DNA from: Nonomuraea turcica | Lineage (GTDB): Bacteria; Actinomycetota; Actinomycetes; Streptosporangiales; Streptosporangiaceae | Reading direction: 5' to 3' | Length of the DNA: 64,000 nt | NCBI RefSeq assembly: GCF_030718205.1 | Contig: NZ_JAUZQF010000022.1 | Location: 148,972 to 212,971 of the forward strand | Shown: positions 27,800 through 37,091 of the stretch, in pieces | How the letters are laid out: every line of letters begins with the position of its first letter | Numbering within the stretch: the stretch's first letter is position 1 | The notes under the pieces: generated by a model | Told to the model about the DNA's origin: nothing | Database searches by the model: none | The model's input: the letters and a program-made list of their open reading frames with translations, nothing else | Position numbers and translations under genes: made by a program

Positions 27800-29917
27800 A
27801 TGATTGACGCCCCAGATGCCGGGATGCTGCGGCAAGAGGCCGAGGAACGCCTTCAAGCGCTGGCCGGAGCGCACGCGAGGCTCCGCGACGACCAGTGGGC
27901 GGCCATCGAGGCCCTCGTCCTCGACCGGCGCAGGGTGCTGGTCGTGCAGCGCACCGGCTGGGGCAAGTCGGCCGTCTACTTCGTGGCCACCGCGCTCCTG
28001 CGGGAGCTGGGTGAGGGCCCCACGGTCATCGTCTCGCCGCTGCTGGCGCTGATGCGCAACCAGATCGCCGCCGCCGAGCGGGCCGGCATCAGGGCCGTCA
28101 CGATCAACTCCGCCAACCCGGAGGCGTGGGAGGAGATCTACGGCCAGGTCGCCGACGGCATGGTGGACGTGCTGCTGGTCAGTCCCGAGCGGCTCAACAA
28201 CCCCGACTTCCGCGACAACGTGCTGCCCGAGCTGGCCGAGAGCGCCGGGCTCGTGGTGGTCGACGAGGCGCACTGCATCTCCGACTGGGGCCACGACTTC
28301 AGGCCCGACTACCGCAGGCTGGCGCGGCTGTTCGAGGACCTGCCGCCCGGCATCCCCGTCCTGGCCACCACCGCCACCGCCAACGCCCGCGTCACCCGCG
28401 ACGTGGCCGAGCAGATGCGCCTCCCCGCGGAGCTGCGGCCCGACGGGGACGACACGCTCGTGCTGCGTGGGCCGCTGGAGCGCGAGAGCCTGCACCTGTC
28501 CGTCGTACGCCTGCCCACGGCCGAGCAACGGCTGGCGTGGCTGGCCCAGACGCTGCGTGAGCTGCCCGGCTCCGGCATCGTCTACACGCTGACCGTGGCC
28601 GCCGCCCACGAGATCGCGGGCTACCTGCGCGAGCAGGGGCACGAGGTGGCCGCCTACTCCGGTCAGACCGACCCGGCCGAGCGGCTGGCGGCCGAGGAAG
28701 CACTGCTCAGCAACAAGATCAAGGCGTTGGTGGCCACGAGCGCGCTCGGGATGGGCTTCGACAAGCCCGACCTGGGATTCGTCGTGCACGTGGGGGCGCC
28801 GCAGTCGCCGGTCGCCTACTACCAGCAGGTCGGCCGGGCCGGACGCGGGGTGGAGCGGGCCGAGGTGATCCTGCTGCCCGGTGTCGAGGACCGCGACATC
28901 TGGGCCTATTTCGCCTCGCTGGCGTTCCCGCCCGAACCCGTCGTCCGCGCCACGCTCCAGACCCTCGAAGAACGCGGCGGTGTCATGTCCACCCCCGCGC
29001 TCGAGACCGCCGTCGATCTGAGCCGCAGCCGCCTGGAGATGATGCTCAAGGTCCTCGACGTGGACGGCGCCGTCCGGCGGGTCAAGGGCGGCTGGGAGGC
29101 CACCGGGGAGCCGTGGGCGTACGACACCGAGCGTTACACCCGCATCGCCGCCGAGCGCAGGGCCGAGCAGGAGGCCATGCTCGGCTACCTGACCACGACC
29201 GAGTGCAGGGAGCACTACCTGCGCAGGCACCTCGACGACGAGACCGCCCGGCCCTGCGGCCGCTGCGACAACTGCACGGGCAGGCACCGCTCGCCGGAGA
29301 TCGCCGCGCAGGCCGTGGAAACCGCCCGCGAGCGGTTGAGCAGGCCCGGTGTCGAGATCGAGGCCCGCAAACAGTGGCCGACCGGCCTGGCCGACCTGTC
29401 CGGGCGGATCAAGCCGGAGCTGGGCGCGGAGCCGGGCCGGGCGCTCGGGCGGCTGACCGACATCGGGTGGGGCAACCGGCTGCGAGAGCTGTTCAACGGC
29501 GACGACGGGCCGATGGCCGACGACATGTTCGCGGCCGTCGTACGGGTGCTGTCCGCCTGGGACTGGCGTGAGCGGCCGGTGGCCGTGGTCAGCGTTCCGT
29601 CCGCGACGCGGCCGAAGCTCGTGCGCTCGTTCGCCGAGCGGCTGGCACAGGTCGGGCGGCTGACCAACCTCGGGGAGCTGGGCTATCGGGCCGGCTCGCC
29701 CGGACAGCAGTTCAACAGCGCCAAGCGGGTCCAGGCGGTCAGAGGCACCCTGGCCATGCCCAAGGACCTCGGCGCCCAGATCGCCCAGTGCGGCGGGCCC
29801 GTCCTGCTCGTGGACGACCGGGTCGACACCGGGTGGACGATGACGCTGGCCACCGCCCTCGTCCGCCACGCCGGCGCTCCGGCCGTGCTGCCGCTGGCCC
29901 TGGCGACCGTCAGCTGA
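27800..29917 (+). CDS. RecQ-like ATP-dependent DNA helicase with C-terminal phosphoribosyltransferase-like domain
   Basis: The 705-residue protein has a superfamily 2 helicase core: Walker A QRTGWGKSAVYF near residue 50, VDEAHCISDWGHDFRPDYR near 154, and the motif VI QVGRAGRG near 343. A RecQ zinc-binding segment follows with Cys at TTTECREHYL and CGRCDNC near 485. The C-terminal ~200 residues do not form an HRDC domain; they end VLLVDDRVDTGWTMT, the PRPP-binding loop of type I phosphoribosyltransferases, as in ComF. The enzyme probably acts in DNA repair. An AAGGG just before the ATG at 27800 is a short-spaced ribosome site. Confidence 0.88.
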   Translation: MIDAPDAGMLRQEAEERLQALAGAHARLRDDQWAAIEALVLDRRRVLVVQRTGWGKSAVYFVATALLRELGEGPTVIVSPLLALMRNQIAAAERAGIRAVTINSANPEAWEEIYGQVADGMVDVLLVSPERLNNPDFRDNVLPELAESAGLVVVDEAHCISDWGHDFRPDYRRLARLFEDLPPGIPVLATTATANARVTRDVAEQMRLPAELRPDGDDTLVLRGPLERESLHLSVVRLPTAEQRLAWLAQTLRELPGSGIVYTLTVAAAHEIAGYLREQGHEVAAYSGQTDPAERLAAEEALLSNKIKALVATSALGMGFDKPDLGFVVHVGAPQSPVAYYQQVGRAGRGVERAEVILLPGVEDRDIWAYFASLAFPPEPVVRATLQTLEERGGVMSTPALETAVDLSRSRLEMMLKVLDVDGAVRRVKGGWEATGEPWAYDTERYTRIAAERRAEQEAMLGYLTTTECREHYLRRHLDDETARPCGRCDNCTGRHRSPEIAAQAVETARERLSRPGVEIEARKQWPTGLADLSGRIKPELGAEPGRALGRLTDIGWGNRLRELFNGDDGPMADDMFAAVVRVLSAWDWRERPVAVVSVPSATRPKLVRSFAERLAQVGRLTNLGELGYRAGSPGQQFNSAKRVQAVRGTLAMPKDLGAQIAQCGGPVLLVDDRVDTGWTMTLATALVRHAGAPAVLPLALATVS

Positions 29918-29943
29918 CGCCGGCGTTCAGCACGCCCGGCGTC
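29916..29943. terminator. hairpin between recQ-like and PfkB genes
   Basis: GACGCCGG (29916-29923) pairs with CCGGCGTC (29936-29943), just after the helicase stop codon and 19 bp after the convergent kinase stop. Confidence 0.5.
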
Positions 29944-29961
29944 CTGTCTAGGACGAGCTGT

Positions 29962-30855
29962 CTAGAAGGGCGGACGAGCGCCCAAATGCATGATCGCCTT
30001 GGCCGCCAGCCGGCATCCCGAGGCCAGCGCTTCGGCCGGCGGCTTGCCCTCCAGCCACGGCGGCAGGAAGCCGGCGGAGAACGCGTCGCCCGCCCCCGTG
30101 CCGTCAACGATCTTGTCGACCGGCTCGGCGGCCACGTGGACCGGCTCGGGGCGGCCGTTGCTGAACCACAGCGCGCCCTCGGCGTTCTGCTTGATCACGA
30201 CCTGCGGGAACCACGCCGTCAGCACCTTGGCCGCGGCCTCCGGGTCATCGCGGCCGGTCAGCACCTTCGCCTGGTCGGCATTGGCGAACAGCAGCTTGAC
30301 GCCGTTGGTCCACTCCAGGAACGGCTCGGCCCCGGTACGCTCGAGCGGCGCGGACGAGGCGCAGTCCACCGAGATCGACATCCCACCGCGCCTGGCCATG
30401 TCGAGCGCCGCGAGACCGGCGTCGCGCGAGCCCTCGTTGATCAGCGTGTAGCCCGAAAGATGCAGGTGCGAGCCCGAGGTGAACAGGTCGCGCGGCAAGT
30501 CCTCAGGCGACAGCGCGGCGTTGGCGCCGGGGTCGGAGAGCATCGTGCGCTCGCCCTTGTGTGTGACCAGCACCACGCAGGTGCCGGTGGGCCGCTCGGG
30601 ATCCATGACGAGCCGCGCGTCCACGCCGTAGCCCATCAACTCCATGTCGCGGTTTCGCCCGGTGATGTCGGCGCCTCTGCGGCCGATGAAGGCCACTTCC
30701 GCACCCTCGACGGCGAGCCACGAGGCGATGTTCGCACCCGAGCCGCCACCGTGCATCGTCACGATCGCCGGGGTGTCGCTCGCCCTGGCGAGCGCATAAC
30801 GGGCGCGCGCGACCGCGTCGGTCATGAGATCGCCCACCACGACGACCCGCGTCAT
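29962..30855 (-). CDS. PfkB/ribokinase family carbohydrate kinase
   Basis: The 297-residue protein is a sugar or nucleoside kinase of the ribokinase fold. The first signature lies near residue 35 (MHGGGSGANIASWLA). The ATP/catalytic signature DGTGAGDAFSAGFLPP near residue 250 contains the base Asp. The region after residue 100 includes typical substrate-lid strands. The exact sugar cannot be read. The ATG at 30855 is the first in frame. It is divergent from the acyl-CoA synthetase-like gene at 31023. Confidence 0.87.
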   Translation of the reverse strand: MTRVVVVGDLMTDAVARARYALARASDTPAIVTMHGGGSGANIASWLAVEGAEVAFIGRRGADITGRNRDMELMGYGVDARLVMDPERPTGTCVVLVTHKGERTMLSDPGANAALSPEDLPRDLFTSGSHLHLSGYTLINEGSRDAGLAALDMARRGGMSISVDCASSAPLERTGAEPFLEWTNGVKLLFANADQAKVLTGRDDPEAAAKVLTAWFPQVVIKQNAEGALWFSNGRPEPVHVAAEPVDKIVDGTGAGDAFSAGFLPPWLEGKPPAEALASGCRLAAKAIMHLGARPPF

Positions 30856-31022
30856 GATGTCACCACCTTGCTGCCTTCAGTCCACCCTGGCCACGGCAAA
30901 ACTAACAGCTTCCGGGCTGCTCGTGGGGCGGACCCATCACACCAAGCTGGAGTCGATGCACAAGCGTTGCCCAACTGGGCCCCGGGTCTTGGCATGTGGG
31001 ATGCGGGTTTACGCTCGAGACT

Positions 31023-34000
31023 GTGGAGGCACAATATCCGGCTCATTGGGAGGCCGACGTCGTCCTGGCCGACGGCGGCACGGCGCACGTACGCCCGATC
31101 AGGCCCGCCGACGCGGACCGCCTCCGTGCCTTTTACTCGCGACTGTCGGACGAGTCGATCTATTTCCGGTTCTTTGGGCCGCGGCCGCGGTTGTCCGACC
31201 GCGACGTCGAGCGGTTCACCAATGTCGACTATCTCCACAGGGTCGCCCTGATCGCCACCATCGGCACCGAGATGGTCGCCGTGATCCGCTACGACCGCAC
31301 CGGGCCGGGCGAGGCCGAGGTGGCCTTTCTCGTCGAGGACGCCCACCAGGGCAGGGGAGTGGCCTCCGTGCTCCTGGAGCACCTGGCCGCCACCGCCCGC
31401 GAGCACGGCATCGAGCGTTTCATCGCCGATGTCCTGCCCGCCAACATGCGCATGATGGGCCTGCTGCGCCAGGCCGGCTACACCGCCCAGAGCCAGTTCG
31501 CCGACGGCGTCGTCCGCATGACGCTCGACCTCACCCCCACCGAGACCTCCGCCGAGGTGACGGCGGCCCGCGAGCACCGGGCCGAGTCCAGGTCGATCGC
31601 CAGGCTGCTGACCCCGGGCTCGGTCGCGGTCATCGGCGCCTCCCGCGAGCCCGGCGGGGTCGGCCAGACCGTCCTGCGCAACCTGCTGGCCGCCGACTTC
31701 ACCGGTCCCGTCTACCCGGTGCACCGGGAGGTGCGCGCGGTGGCGGGCGTGCGGGCCTACCCGAGCGTCACCGCCATCGACGGCGACGTCGACCTGGCCG
31801 TGGTCGCCGTGCCCGCTGAGGGCGTGCTCGACGTGGTCAAGGAGTGTGCGGAGAAGGGTGTGCACGGGCTGGTCGTGGTCTCCTCCGGCTTCGGCGAGAC
31901 GGGCGCGCCCGGCCGGGCCAGGCAGGACGAGCTGGCCCGCATCGCGCGTTCCTACGGCCTTCGCGTGGTCGGCCCCAACTGTCTCGGCATCGCCAACACC
32001 GACCCCACCGTCCGGCTCAACGCCACGCTCGCCGCCACGGTGCCGGGGCGGGGCAAGGTCGGCTTCTTCAGCCAGTCGGGCGCGCTCGGCACCGCGTTGC
32101 TGCAGCGGGTGGCGCAGCGCGGCATGGGCATTTCGTCGTTCGTCTCCGCCGGCAACCGTGCCGATGTGTCAGGCAACGACCTCCTGCAGTACTGGGAGGA
32201 GGACGACGCCACCGAGGTGATCCTGCTTTACCTCGAATCGCTGGGTAACCCGCGCAAGTTCACCCGGCTGGCCAGGCGCATCGCGCGGAGCAAGCCCATC
32301 GTGGTGGTCAAGAGCGGCGGCACCCCGTCGGGGCACTCGGCGGAGGAGCTCGGGCTGCCGGACTCCGCGATCAGCTCCCTGTTCGCGCAGGCCGGGCTGA
32401 TCAGGGTGGACGACCTCATCCAGCTGTTCGACGTGGGGCAGTTGCTGGCCTACCAGCCGCTGCCCGCCGGGCCCAGGGTCGCGCTCGTGACCAACTCCGA
32501 CGCGCTCGGGCTGCTCGCCGCCGACGTCTGCCGCGCCGCCGGGCTCGAACCCCGGCCGCCGGTCAACCTGGGGCCGGCCGCGGGAGCCTCGGAGTTCGGT
32601 ACGGCGCTCGCCGGCGAGCTCGCCTCGCCCGACGTGGACGCCGCCGTCGTGATCTACATGCCGCCCCTTGCCGGTGACACCGAGGCGGTGGCGGCCGAGC
32701 TGGTACGGGTGTCGAAGGACGTCCCCAAGCCGGTGCTGACGACGTTCCGCGGCCATCTGGGCATGCATCCGGCGCTGCGGCTGGAAGGCCCTGCCGGTAC
32801 GCAGGCCACGCCCGGGCGGGGATCCATCCCCTCCTACGCGGCCCCCGAGGAGGCGGTCCGGGCGCTGGCCCACGTGGTGCGGTACGCCACGTGGCGCGCG
32901 CAACCGGCGATGCCGCCGCCGGAGCTCGACGACATCGACACCGACCGCGCCCGCTCCCTGGTCCACACCCTCCTGACGACCACCCCAGCGGATCCGGACA
33001 CTCTGGCGCCCGCCCAGGCGACGCCCGCCTCGGGCACCGCCCCAACGGACAAGGCGGCTGGTCAGCCGGCGTCGGGCGCAGCCTCCGGTCCCGTGGGCGG
33101 ACTGCAGGAACAGGCGAGCGCGCCGGCGGTCGCGTCGTATGGCGCTTCCGGCCCCGCGAGCGCGTCGCCGGAAGGAGCCGGCGGGGCATCGGCGGAAGAG
33201 GCTCGCGGGGCGTCGCCCGAAAAGGTCGGCGGGGCGTCGGCGGGCGCGGCCACAGGGGCCGGCGGGACTGGTGAGACGGCTGCTGCCGACCCGGCGCCAG
33301 CGCCGGCGAGAGCGGACCGGGCCGCCGCCGCGCGCCCGCGGCCGGTGGTCTTCGCGGAGCCGGGACCGCCGGTCGAGATCGACGCAACGGAGCTGCTGTC
33401 CTGCTACGGCCTCACCGTATGGCCCGCCGAGGTAGTGCGCTCGCCCGACGAGGCCGTGGCCGCCGCGGAGCGCCTCGGGTGGCCCGTGGTCTTGAAGGTC
33501 GCCGACCCGGGCGCCTCGCGCCGCGCGGGCACCGTGCGTCTGGGGTTGGCGGGCCCGGAGATGGTGCGCCACGCGTACGCCGAGTTCGCCGACCAGCTGG
33601 GCGAGAAGGTGCGGCTGGCCGTCCAGCGCATGGCGCCGCAACCGGCTGTGCCCACCGTGGTGGGCGTCATCGAGGATCCGGCGTTCGGCCCGGTGGTGTC
33701 GTTCGGGCTGGGTGAGGTGACCGCACGGCTCCTCCTCGACCAGGGGTTCCGCCTCGCGCCGCTGACGAGGGAGGACGCCGCCGCGCTGGTGCGCTCCGTA
33801 CGCGCCACGCCGCTGCTCTTCGGCGAATACGGCTACCCGCCGGTGGCGGTCGACGCCCTGGAGGAGCTGCTCGTACGCGTCGGCCGACTGGCCAACGACC
33901 TGCCTGAGGTGGCCCGCCTGGACCTGGACCAGGTGCTCGTAGGGGAGTCCGACGCCATGATCCTCGGCGCCCGCGCCACCCTCCGCACACCGGCGGGCCC

Positions 34001-34034
34001 GCGCCTGGACGGCGGCCCGCGCCGCCTGTCATGA
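31023..34034 (+). CDS. GNAT / NDP-forming acyl-CoA synthetase fusion (type II protein lysine acetyltransferase, Pat-like)
   Basis: The 1003-residue protein has an N-terminal GNAT domain (about 10-170, acetyl-CoA loop EDAHQGRGVASVLLEHLA), then a CoA-binding domain (about 180-310, SVAVIGASREPGG), a ligase-like domain (about 330-600) and a C-terminal ATP-grasp part (about 780-1000). An Ala/Gly/Pro-rich linker fills roughly 650-775. This order matches the Streptomyces Pat type, which acetylates acyl-CoA synthetases. The expected SHTGAL catalytic-His loop of the synthetase is replaced by SGHSAEE, so the synthetase part is probably regulatory. GTG at 31023 fits homologues; GTG at 30996 is an alternative. 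Confidence 0.88.
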   Translation: MEAQYPAHWEADVVLADGGTAHVRPIRPADADRLRAFYSRLSDESIYFRFFGPRPRLSDRDVERFTNVDYLHRVALIATIGTEMVAVIRYDRTGPGEAEVAFLVEDAHQGRGVASVLLEHLAATAREHGIERFIADVLPANMRMMGLLRQAGYTAQSQFADGVVRMTLDLTPTETSAEVTAAREHRAESRSIARLLTPGSVAVIGASREPGGVGQTVLRNLLAADFTGPVYPVHREVRAVAGVRAYPSVTAIDGDVDLAVVAVPAEGVLDVVKECAEKGVHGLVVVSSGFGETGAPGRARQDELARIARSYGLRVVGPNCLGIANTDPTVRLNATLAATVPGRGKVGFFSQSGALGTALLQRVAQRGMGISSFVSAGNRADVSGNDLLQYWEEDDATEVILLYLESLGNPRKFTRLARRIARSKPIVVVKSGGTPSGHSAEELGLPDSAISSLFAQAGLIRVDDLIQLFDVGQLLAYQPLPAGPRVALVTNSDALGLLAADVCRAAGLEPRPPVNLGPAAGASEFGTALAGELASPDVDAAVVIYMPPLAGDTEAVAAELVRVSKDVPKPVLTTFRGHLGMHPALRLEGPAGTQATPGRGSIPSYAAPEEAVRALAHVVRYATWRAQPAMPPPELDDIDTDRARSLVHTLLTTTPADPDTLAPAQATPASGTAPTDKAAGQPASGAASGPVGGLQEQASAPAVASYGASGPASASPEGAGGASAEEARGASPEKVGGASAGAATGAGGTGETAAADPAPAPARADRAAAARPRPVVFAEPGPPVEIDATELLSCYGLTVWPAEVVRSPDEAVAAAERLGWPVVLKVADPGASRRAGTVRLGLAGPEMVRHAYAEFADQLGEKVRLAVQRMAPQPAVPTVVGVIEDPAFGPVVSFGLGEVTARLLLDQGFRLAPLTREDAAALVRSVRATPLLFGEYGYPPVAVDALEELLVRVGRLANDLPEVARLDLDQVLVGESDAMILGARATLRTPAGPRLDGGPRRLS

Positions 34035-34162
34035 CCGCGCCCCGGAGGTGAAGGCAAAGTGAGGCCAGTGCTCCGAAGTGGCCTTTGTTACCAATCTAAA
34101 GACGTTATAGAGCGTTATATCCGGCGGGTGAGTGTACTGCCCGGCCCTGGCAGGATGGACCC

Positions 34163-34753
34163 ATGAGGGAAACCCGAGTCTCAGCCGCGGGCCTGCGTGA
34201 AGCGATCGAGCGCAGCGGCTACTATCCCGACCTCGTCACCGATGCGGTCGAATCCGCGCTGGGCAAGGAAGCTGTGACCGCGTTCGTGGTCCACCATGAG
34301 GCCACGTTCGATCCTGCGATGGAGGTGCGCAGGCACGTCACCGTGCTGGTGCTGACCACGACACGGCTGCTGGTCTGCCACACCGACGAGCACCCCGCGG
34401 TGGAGGGCGTCTCGACGTCCCACGCCTCCACGACCACGGAGGCCGTGCGCCTGAGCCGCATCCAATCGGTCGCTGTCACCCGCGTCGTGCCCGACCCCGC
34501 CTCCTACGTCCCGGGCGTGCCGCCCACGGAAGTCACGCTGACCATCGGCTGGGGTGCGATCTCCCACGTGGACCTGGAGCCGGCCACGTGCGGCGACGAA
34601 AACTGCGAGGCCGACCACGGTTACACGGGGGCGATCACCGCCGATGACCTGTCCCTCAGGGTCAGTGAGGCGGCCGACGGCCCGGAAGCGGTCACCCACG
34701 TCCTGTCCTTCGCCAAGTCCCTCTCCGAGGCCACCGCCCGCGCCGCCGCCTGA
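34163..34753 (+). CDS. DUF5998 family protein
   Basis: The 196-residue protein is a conserved actinobacterial protein of unknown function, recognised by its opening GLREAIERSGYYPDLVTDAVE and by VVHHEATFDPAMEVRRHVTVL. The C-terminal part has Cys and His (ATCGDENCEADHG) that could bind metal. The fold looks beta-rich like a PH/bacterial SH3 module. It lies between the Pat-like and phosphodiesterase genes, an order also kept in Streptomyces. The 128-bp gap upstream is AT-rich around 34084-34115 and probably holds a promoter. Confidence 0.8.
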   Translation: MRETRVSAAGLREAIERSGYYPDLVTDAVESALGKEAVTAFVVHHEATFDPAMEVRRHVTVLVLTTTRLLVCHTDEHPAVEGVSTSHASTTTEAVRLSRIQSVAVTRVVPDPASYVPGVPPTEVTLTIGWGAISHVDLEPATCGDENCEADHGYTGAITADDLSLRVSEAADGPEAVTHVLSFAKSLSEATARAAA

Positions 34754-35049
34754 CCCGCTCTCCTCCGGCGCCGGACGCGTTCCGGCCGGGCGCGGCCGCC
34801 TGCGCCACCACGCCCGTCAGCCGGGCGGACACGAAGACGATGGCCAAGATGTCAGCGAAGACGCAGGTCAAGCATGCGCTCGTCACGGCGAGCACCCCGT
34901 GAGCCTTCACGACCGGCCATGACAGGCGGAAACCGGCGACGGCGAGTGCGGGTAACCTGGCCGGCCGTAAAGAAGCGGGCGAGATCCCCGGCGAAAACGG
35001 AGAGGCCCGCGATCCCCCTGAACACGGACAGATGCCTAGGATGAGGGGC

Positions 35050-36234
35050 ATGCTGGTGCCAGGATATGGCGGCGGGTCGCTGGCGGATCTGCCTGGTGCG
35101 CTGCTGGCCGCGCTGGGAGTGCACGACGGCGACCCGAGCGTTCCTGAGTCCGTTCCCAGCGTTCCGACCACGCCGAACGAGCCCGGCACGCCCGGCACGC
35201 TGAATTCGCCCCTCGTCCTGGCGCCCGCTGAGCGGATCTGCCTGTTCCTGGTGGACGGCCTGGGAGCGGAGCTGTTGCGGGCGCACGCCGGGGCGGCGCC
35301 GTTCCTGTCCGGGCTGAAGAGCAGGACGCTCACGGCCGGATTCCCCGCCACCACCGTGACCAGCCTCTGCTCACTGGGCACCGGCCTGCCGCCGGGCGAG
35401 CACGGCATGCTGGGCTTGACGCTGGCCGTGCCGGGCACCGGACATCTGTTCAACTGCCTGCGGTGGACGATGCCCGACGGCCTCACGATGGACCCCGAGC
35501 AGTGGCAGCCGGCTCCGACCGTCTACCAGCGGGCCGCCCGGGCCGGCATCGAGCCCGCCTACGTCGCCCCCGCCGAGTTCGAGGGCACCGGCCTCACCAG
35601 GGCCGTCTACCGGGGCGTGCGCTACGTGGCGGCCGACACCGTGGACGAGCGCGTCGCCCGGACGCACCAGGCGATGCGCGAGCGGCCCGCGCACGTCACG
35701 GTCTACTACGGCGATCTGGACTCCGCCGGGCACCTGGCAGGCTGGGGCAGCGAGGAATGGCTGCGGCAGCTCGCCATCGTGGACGACATGGCCCAGCGGC
35801 TGGCCGAAGGACTGCCACCCGGCTCGGCCCTCTACATCACGGCCGACCACGGCATGGTCAACGCCACCGAGAAGGTCGACGCGGAGACCACGCCCGAGCT
35901 GGCCGAAGGCGTGGCGCTGATCGGCGGCGAGGCCAGGGCCAGGCACATCTACGCCGAGCCCGGCGCCGCGCCGCACGTGCTGGAGGCGTGGCGCGAGGTC
36001 TTCCAGGGCAAGGCATGGGTAGTGTCCAGGCAGGAGGCGGCCGAGTCCGGCTGGTTCGGGCCGCGGGTGCGCGAGGCGTGGCTGGAGCGCATCGGCGACG
36101 TCGTGGCCGTCCCCTACACCGGCCTGGCCATCATCGCGCCGAGCGCGAACCCGATCGAGGCCCTCTTCACCGGCTACCACGGTTCGATGACGCCGGCCGA
36201 GCAGAACATCCCGCTGTTGGAGGTACGCACGTGA
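35050..36234 (+). CDS. alkaline phosphatase family nucleotide pyrophosphatase/phosphodiesterase
   Basis: The 394-residue protein belongs to the NPP branch of the alkaline phosphatase superfamily. Metal ligands appear in LFLVDGLGAELL near residue 68 and in YITADHGMVN near 270. The nucleophile Thr lies in GFPATTVTSL near 103, with YGDLDSAGHLAG near 220 supplying further ligands. No signal peptide is seen, so it is probably cytoplasmic and acts on a nucleotide or phosphodiester. ATG codons at 35032 and 35041 are alternative starts. Its stop overlaps the sulfurtransferase GTG, so the two are coupled. Confidence 0.87.
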   Translation: MLVPGYGGGSLADLPGALLAALGVHDGDPSVPESVPSVPTTPNEPGTPGTLNSPLVLAPAERICLFLVDGLGAELLRAHAGAAPFLSGLKSRTLTAGFPATTVTSLCSLGTGLPPGEHGMLGLTLAVPGTGHLFNCLRWTMPDGLTMDPEQWQPAPTVYQRAARAGIEPAYVAPAEFEGTGLTRAVYRGVRYVAADTVDERVARTHQAMRERPAHVTVYYGDLDSAGHLAGWGSEEWLRQLAIVDDMAQRLAEGLPPGSALYITADHGMVNATEKVDAETTPELAEGVALIGGEARARHIYAEPGAAPHVLEAWREVFQGKAWVVSRQEAAESGWFGPRVREAWLERIGDVVAVPYTGLAIIAPSANPIEALFTGYHGSMTPAEQNIPLLEVRT

Positions 36235-37091
36235 CGAGCTCGCCGACCAATCCGCCCACGAGCCCGACCGGCTCGCCGCCGAGTCCGCTGATCAGCCCGG
36301 ACGGGCTCGCGGCGCTCGGCGACGTGGCGTTGTTGGACGTTCGCTGGCGGCTGGGCGGCCCGCCCGGGATTGAGCTCTACCGGGAAGGCCACATCCCGGG
36401 CGCCGTCTACTGCGACCTCGACACCGATCTGGCGGCCCCTCCCGGCGCGGACGGACGTCACCCGCTGCCTGCGCCGGACGCGTTCCAGAGCGCGATGCGC
36501 CGCCTCGGGGTCCGCGAGGACCGGCCGGTGGTGGTCTATGACGACGTCGGCTCCACCGTCGCCGCCAGGGCCTGGTGGGCGCTGCGGTATTTCGGTCACC
36601 AGGACGTCCGCGTGCTGGACGGCGCGTTGTCCGCGTGGAGCGCGGCCGGCCTGCCGATCACGAAGGAGGCGCCGGCGGTGAAGGAGGGCGACTTCACGGC
36701 GCGGCCGGGCGGCATGCCGGTGCTGACCGCCGGCGAGGCGGCCGACGTGGCAGCCGAGGGCGTGCTGCTCGACGCCAGGGCGGCGGAACGGTATCGGGGC
36801 GACGTGGAGCCGGTCGATCCCGTGGCCGGGCATGTTCCCGGGGCCGTCAGCGCGCCCACCACGGAGAACGTCGGGCCCGACGGCAGATTCCTCGATGCCG
36901 CCGTGCTTCGGGCCAGGTTCGCGGAGCTGGGCGTGGGTGAGGGGGTCCGGGCGGGGGCCTACTGCGGCTCCGGGGTGACAGCCGCCCACGAGGTGCTCGC
37001 GCTGGAGGTGGCGGGCCTGCCCGCCGCCCTCTACGTGGGCTCCTGGTCCAACTGGGTCGCCGATCCTTCGAGACCTGTCGCCACCGGCTGA
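36231..37091 (+). CDS. 3-mercaptopyruvate/thiosulfate sulfurtransferase (tandem rhodanese)
   Basis: The 286-residue enzyme has two rhodanese domains. The N-terminal domain is inactive and carries GHIPGAVYCDLDTDL; the C-terminal domain carries the catalytic loop AYCGSGVTA with the persulfide-forming Cys near residue 242. The CGSGVTA form is typical of mercaptopyruvate rather than thiosulfate sulfurtransferases. The start GTG overlaps the upstream stop (GTGA). A Ser/Thr/Pro-rich stretch occupies the first 20 residues. The last 61 bp overlap the convergent CHAT gene in antisense. Confidence 0.9.
   Translation: MTSSPTNPPTSPTGSPPSPLISPDGLAALGDVALLDVRWRLGGPPGIELYREGHIPGAVYCDLDTDLAAPPGADGRHPLPAPDAFQSAMRRLGVREDRPVVVYDDVGSTVAARAWWALRYFGHQDVRVLDGALSAWSAAGLPITKEAPAVKEGDFTARPGGMPVLTAGEAADVAAEGVLLDARAAERYRGDVEPVDPVAGHVPGAVSAPTTENVGPDGRFLDAAVLRARFAELGVGEGVRAGAYCGSGVTAAHEVLALEVAGLPAALYVGSWSNWVADPSRPVATG

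Noticed and set aside
27503..29869. A 788-codon minus-strand gene opposite the RecQ-like helicase
   Set aside because: Composition is that of a shadow frame, while the plus strand has helicase motifs.
34754..35031. A minus-strand frame with a hydrophobic helix (VFADILAIVFVSARL)
   Set aside because: It runs on antisense to the phosphodiesterase gene and lacks its own start site.
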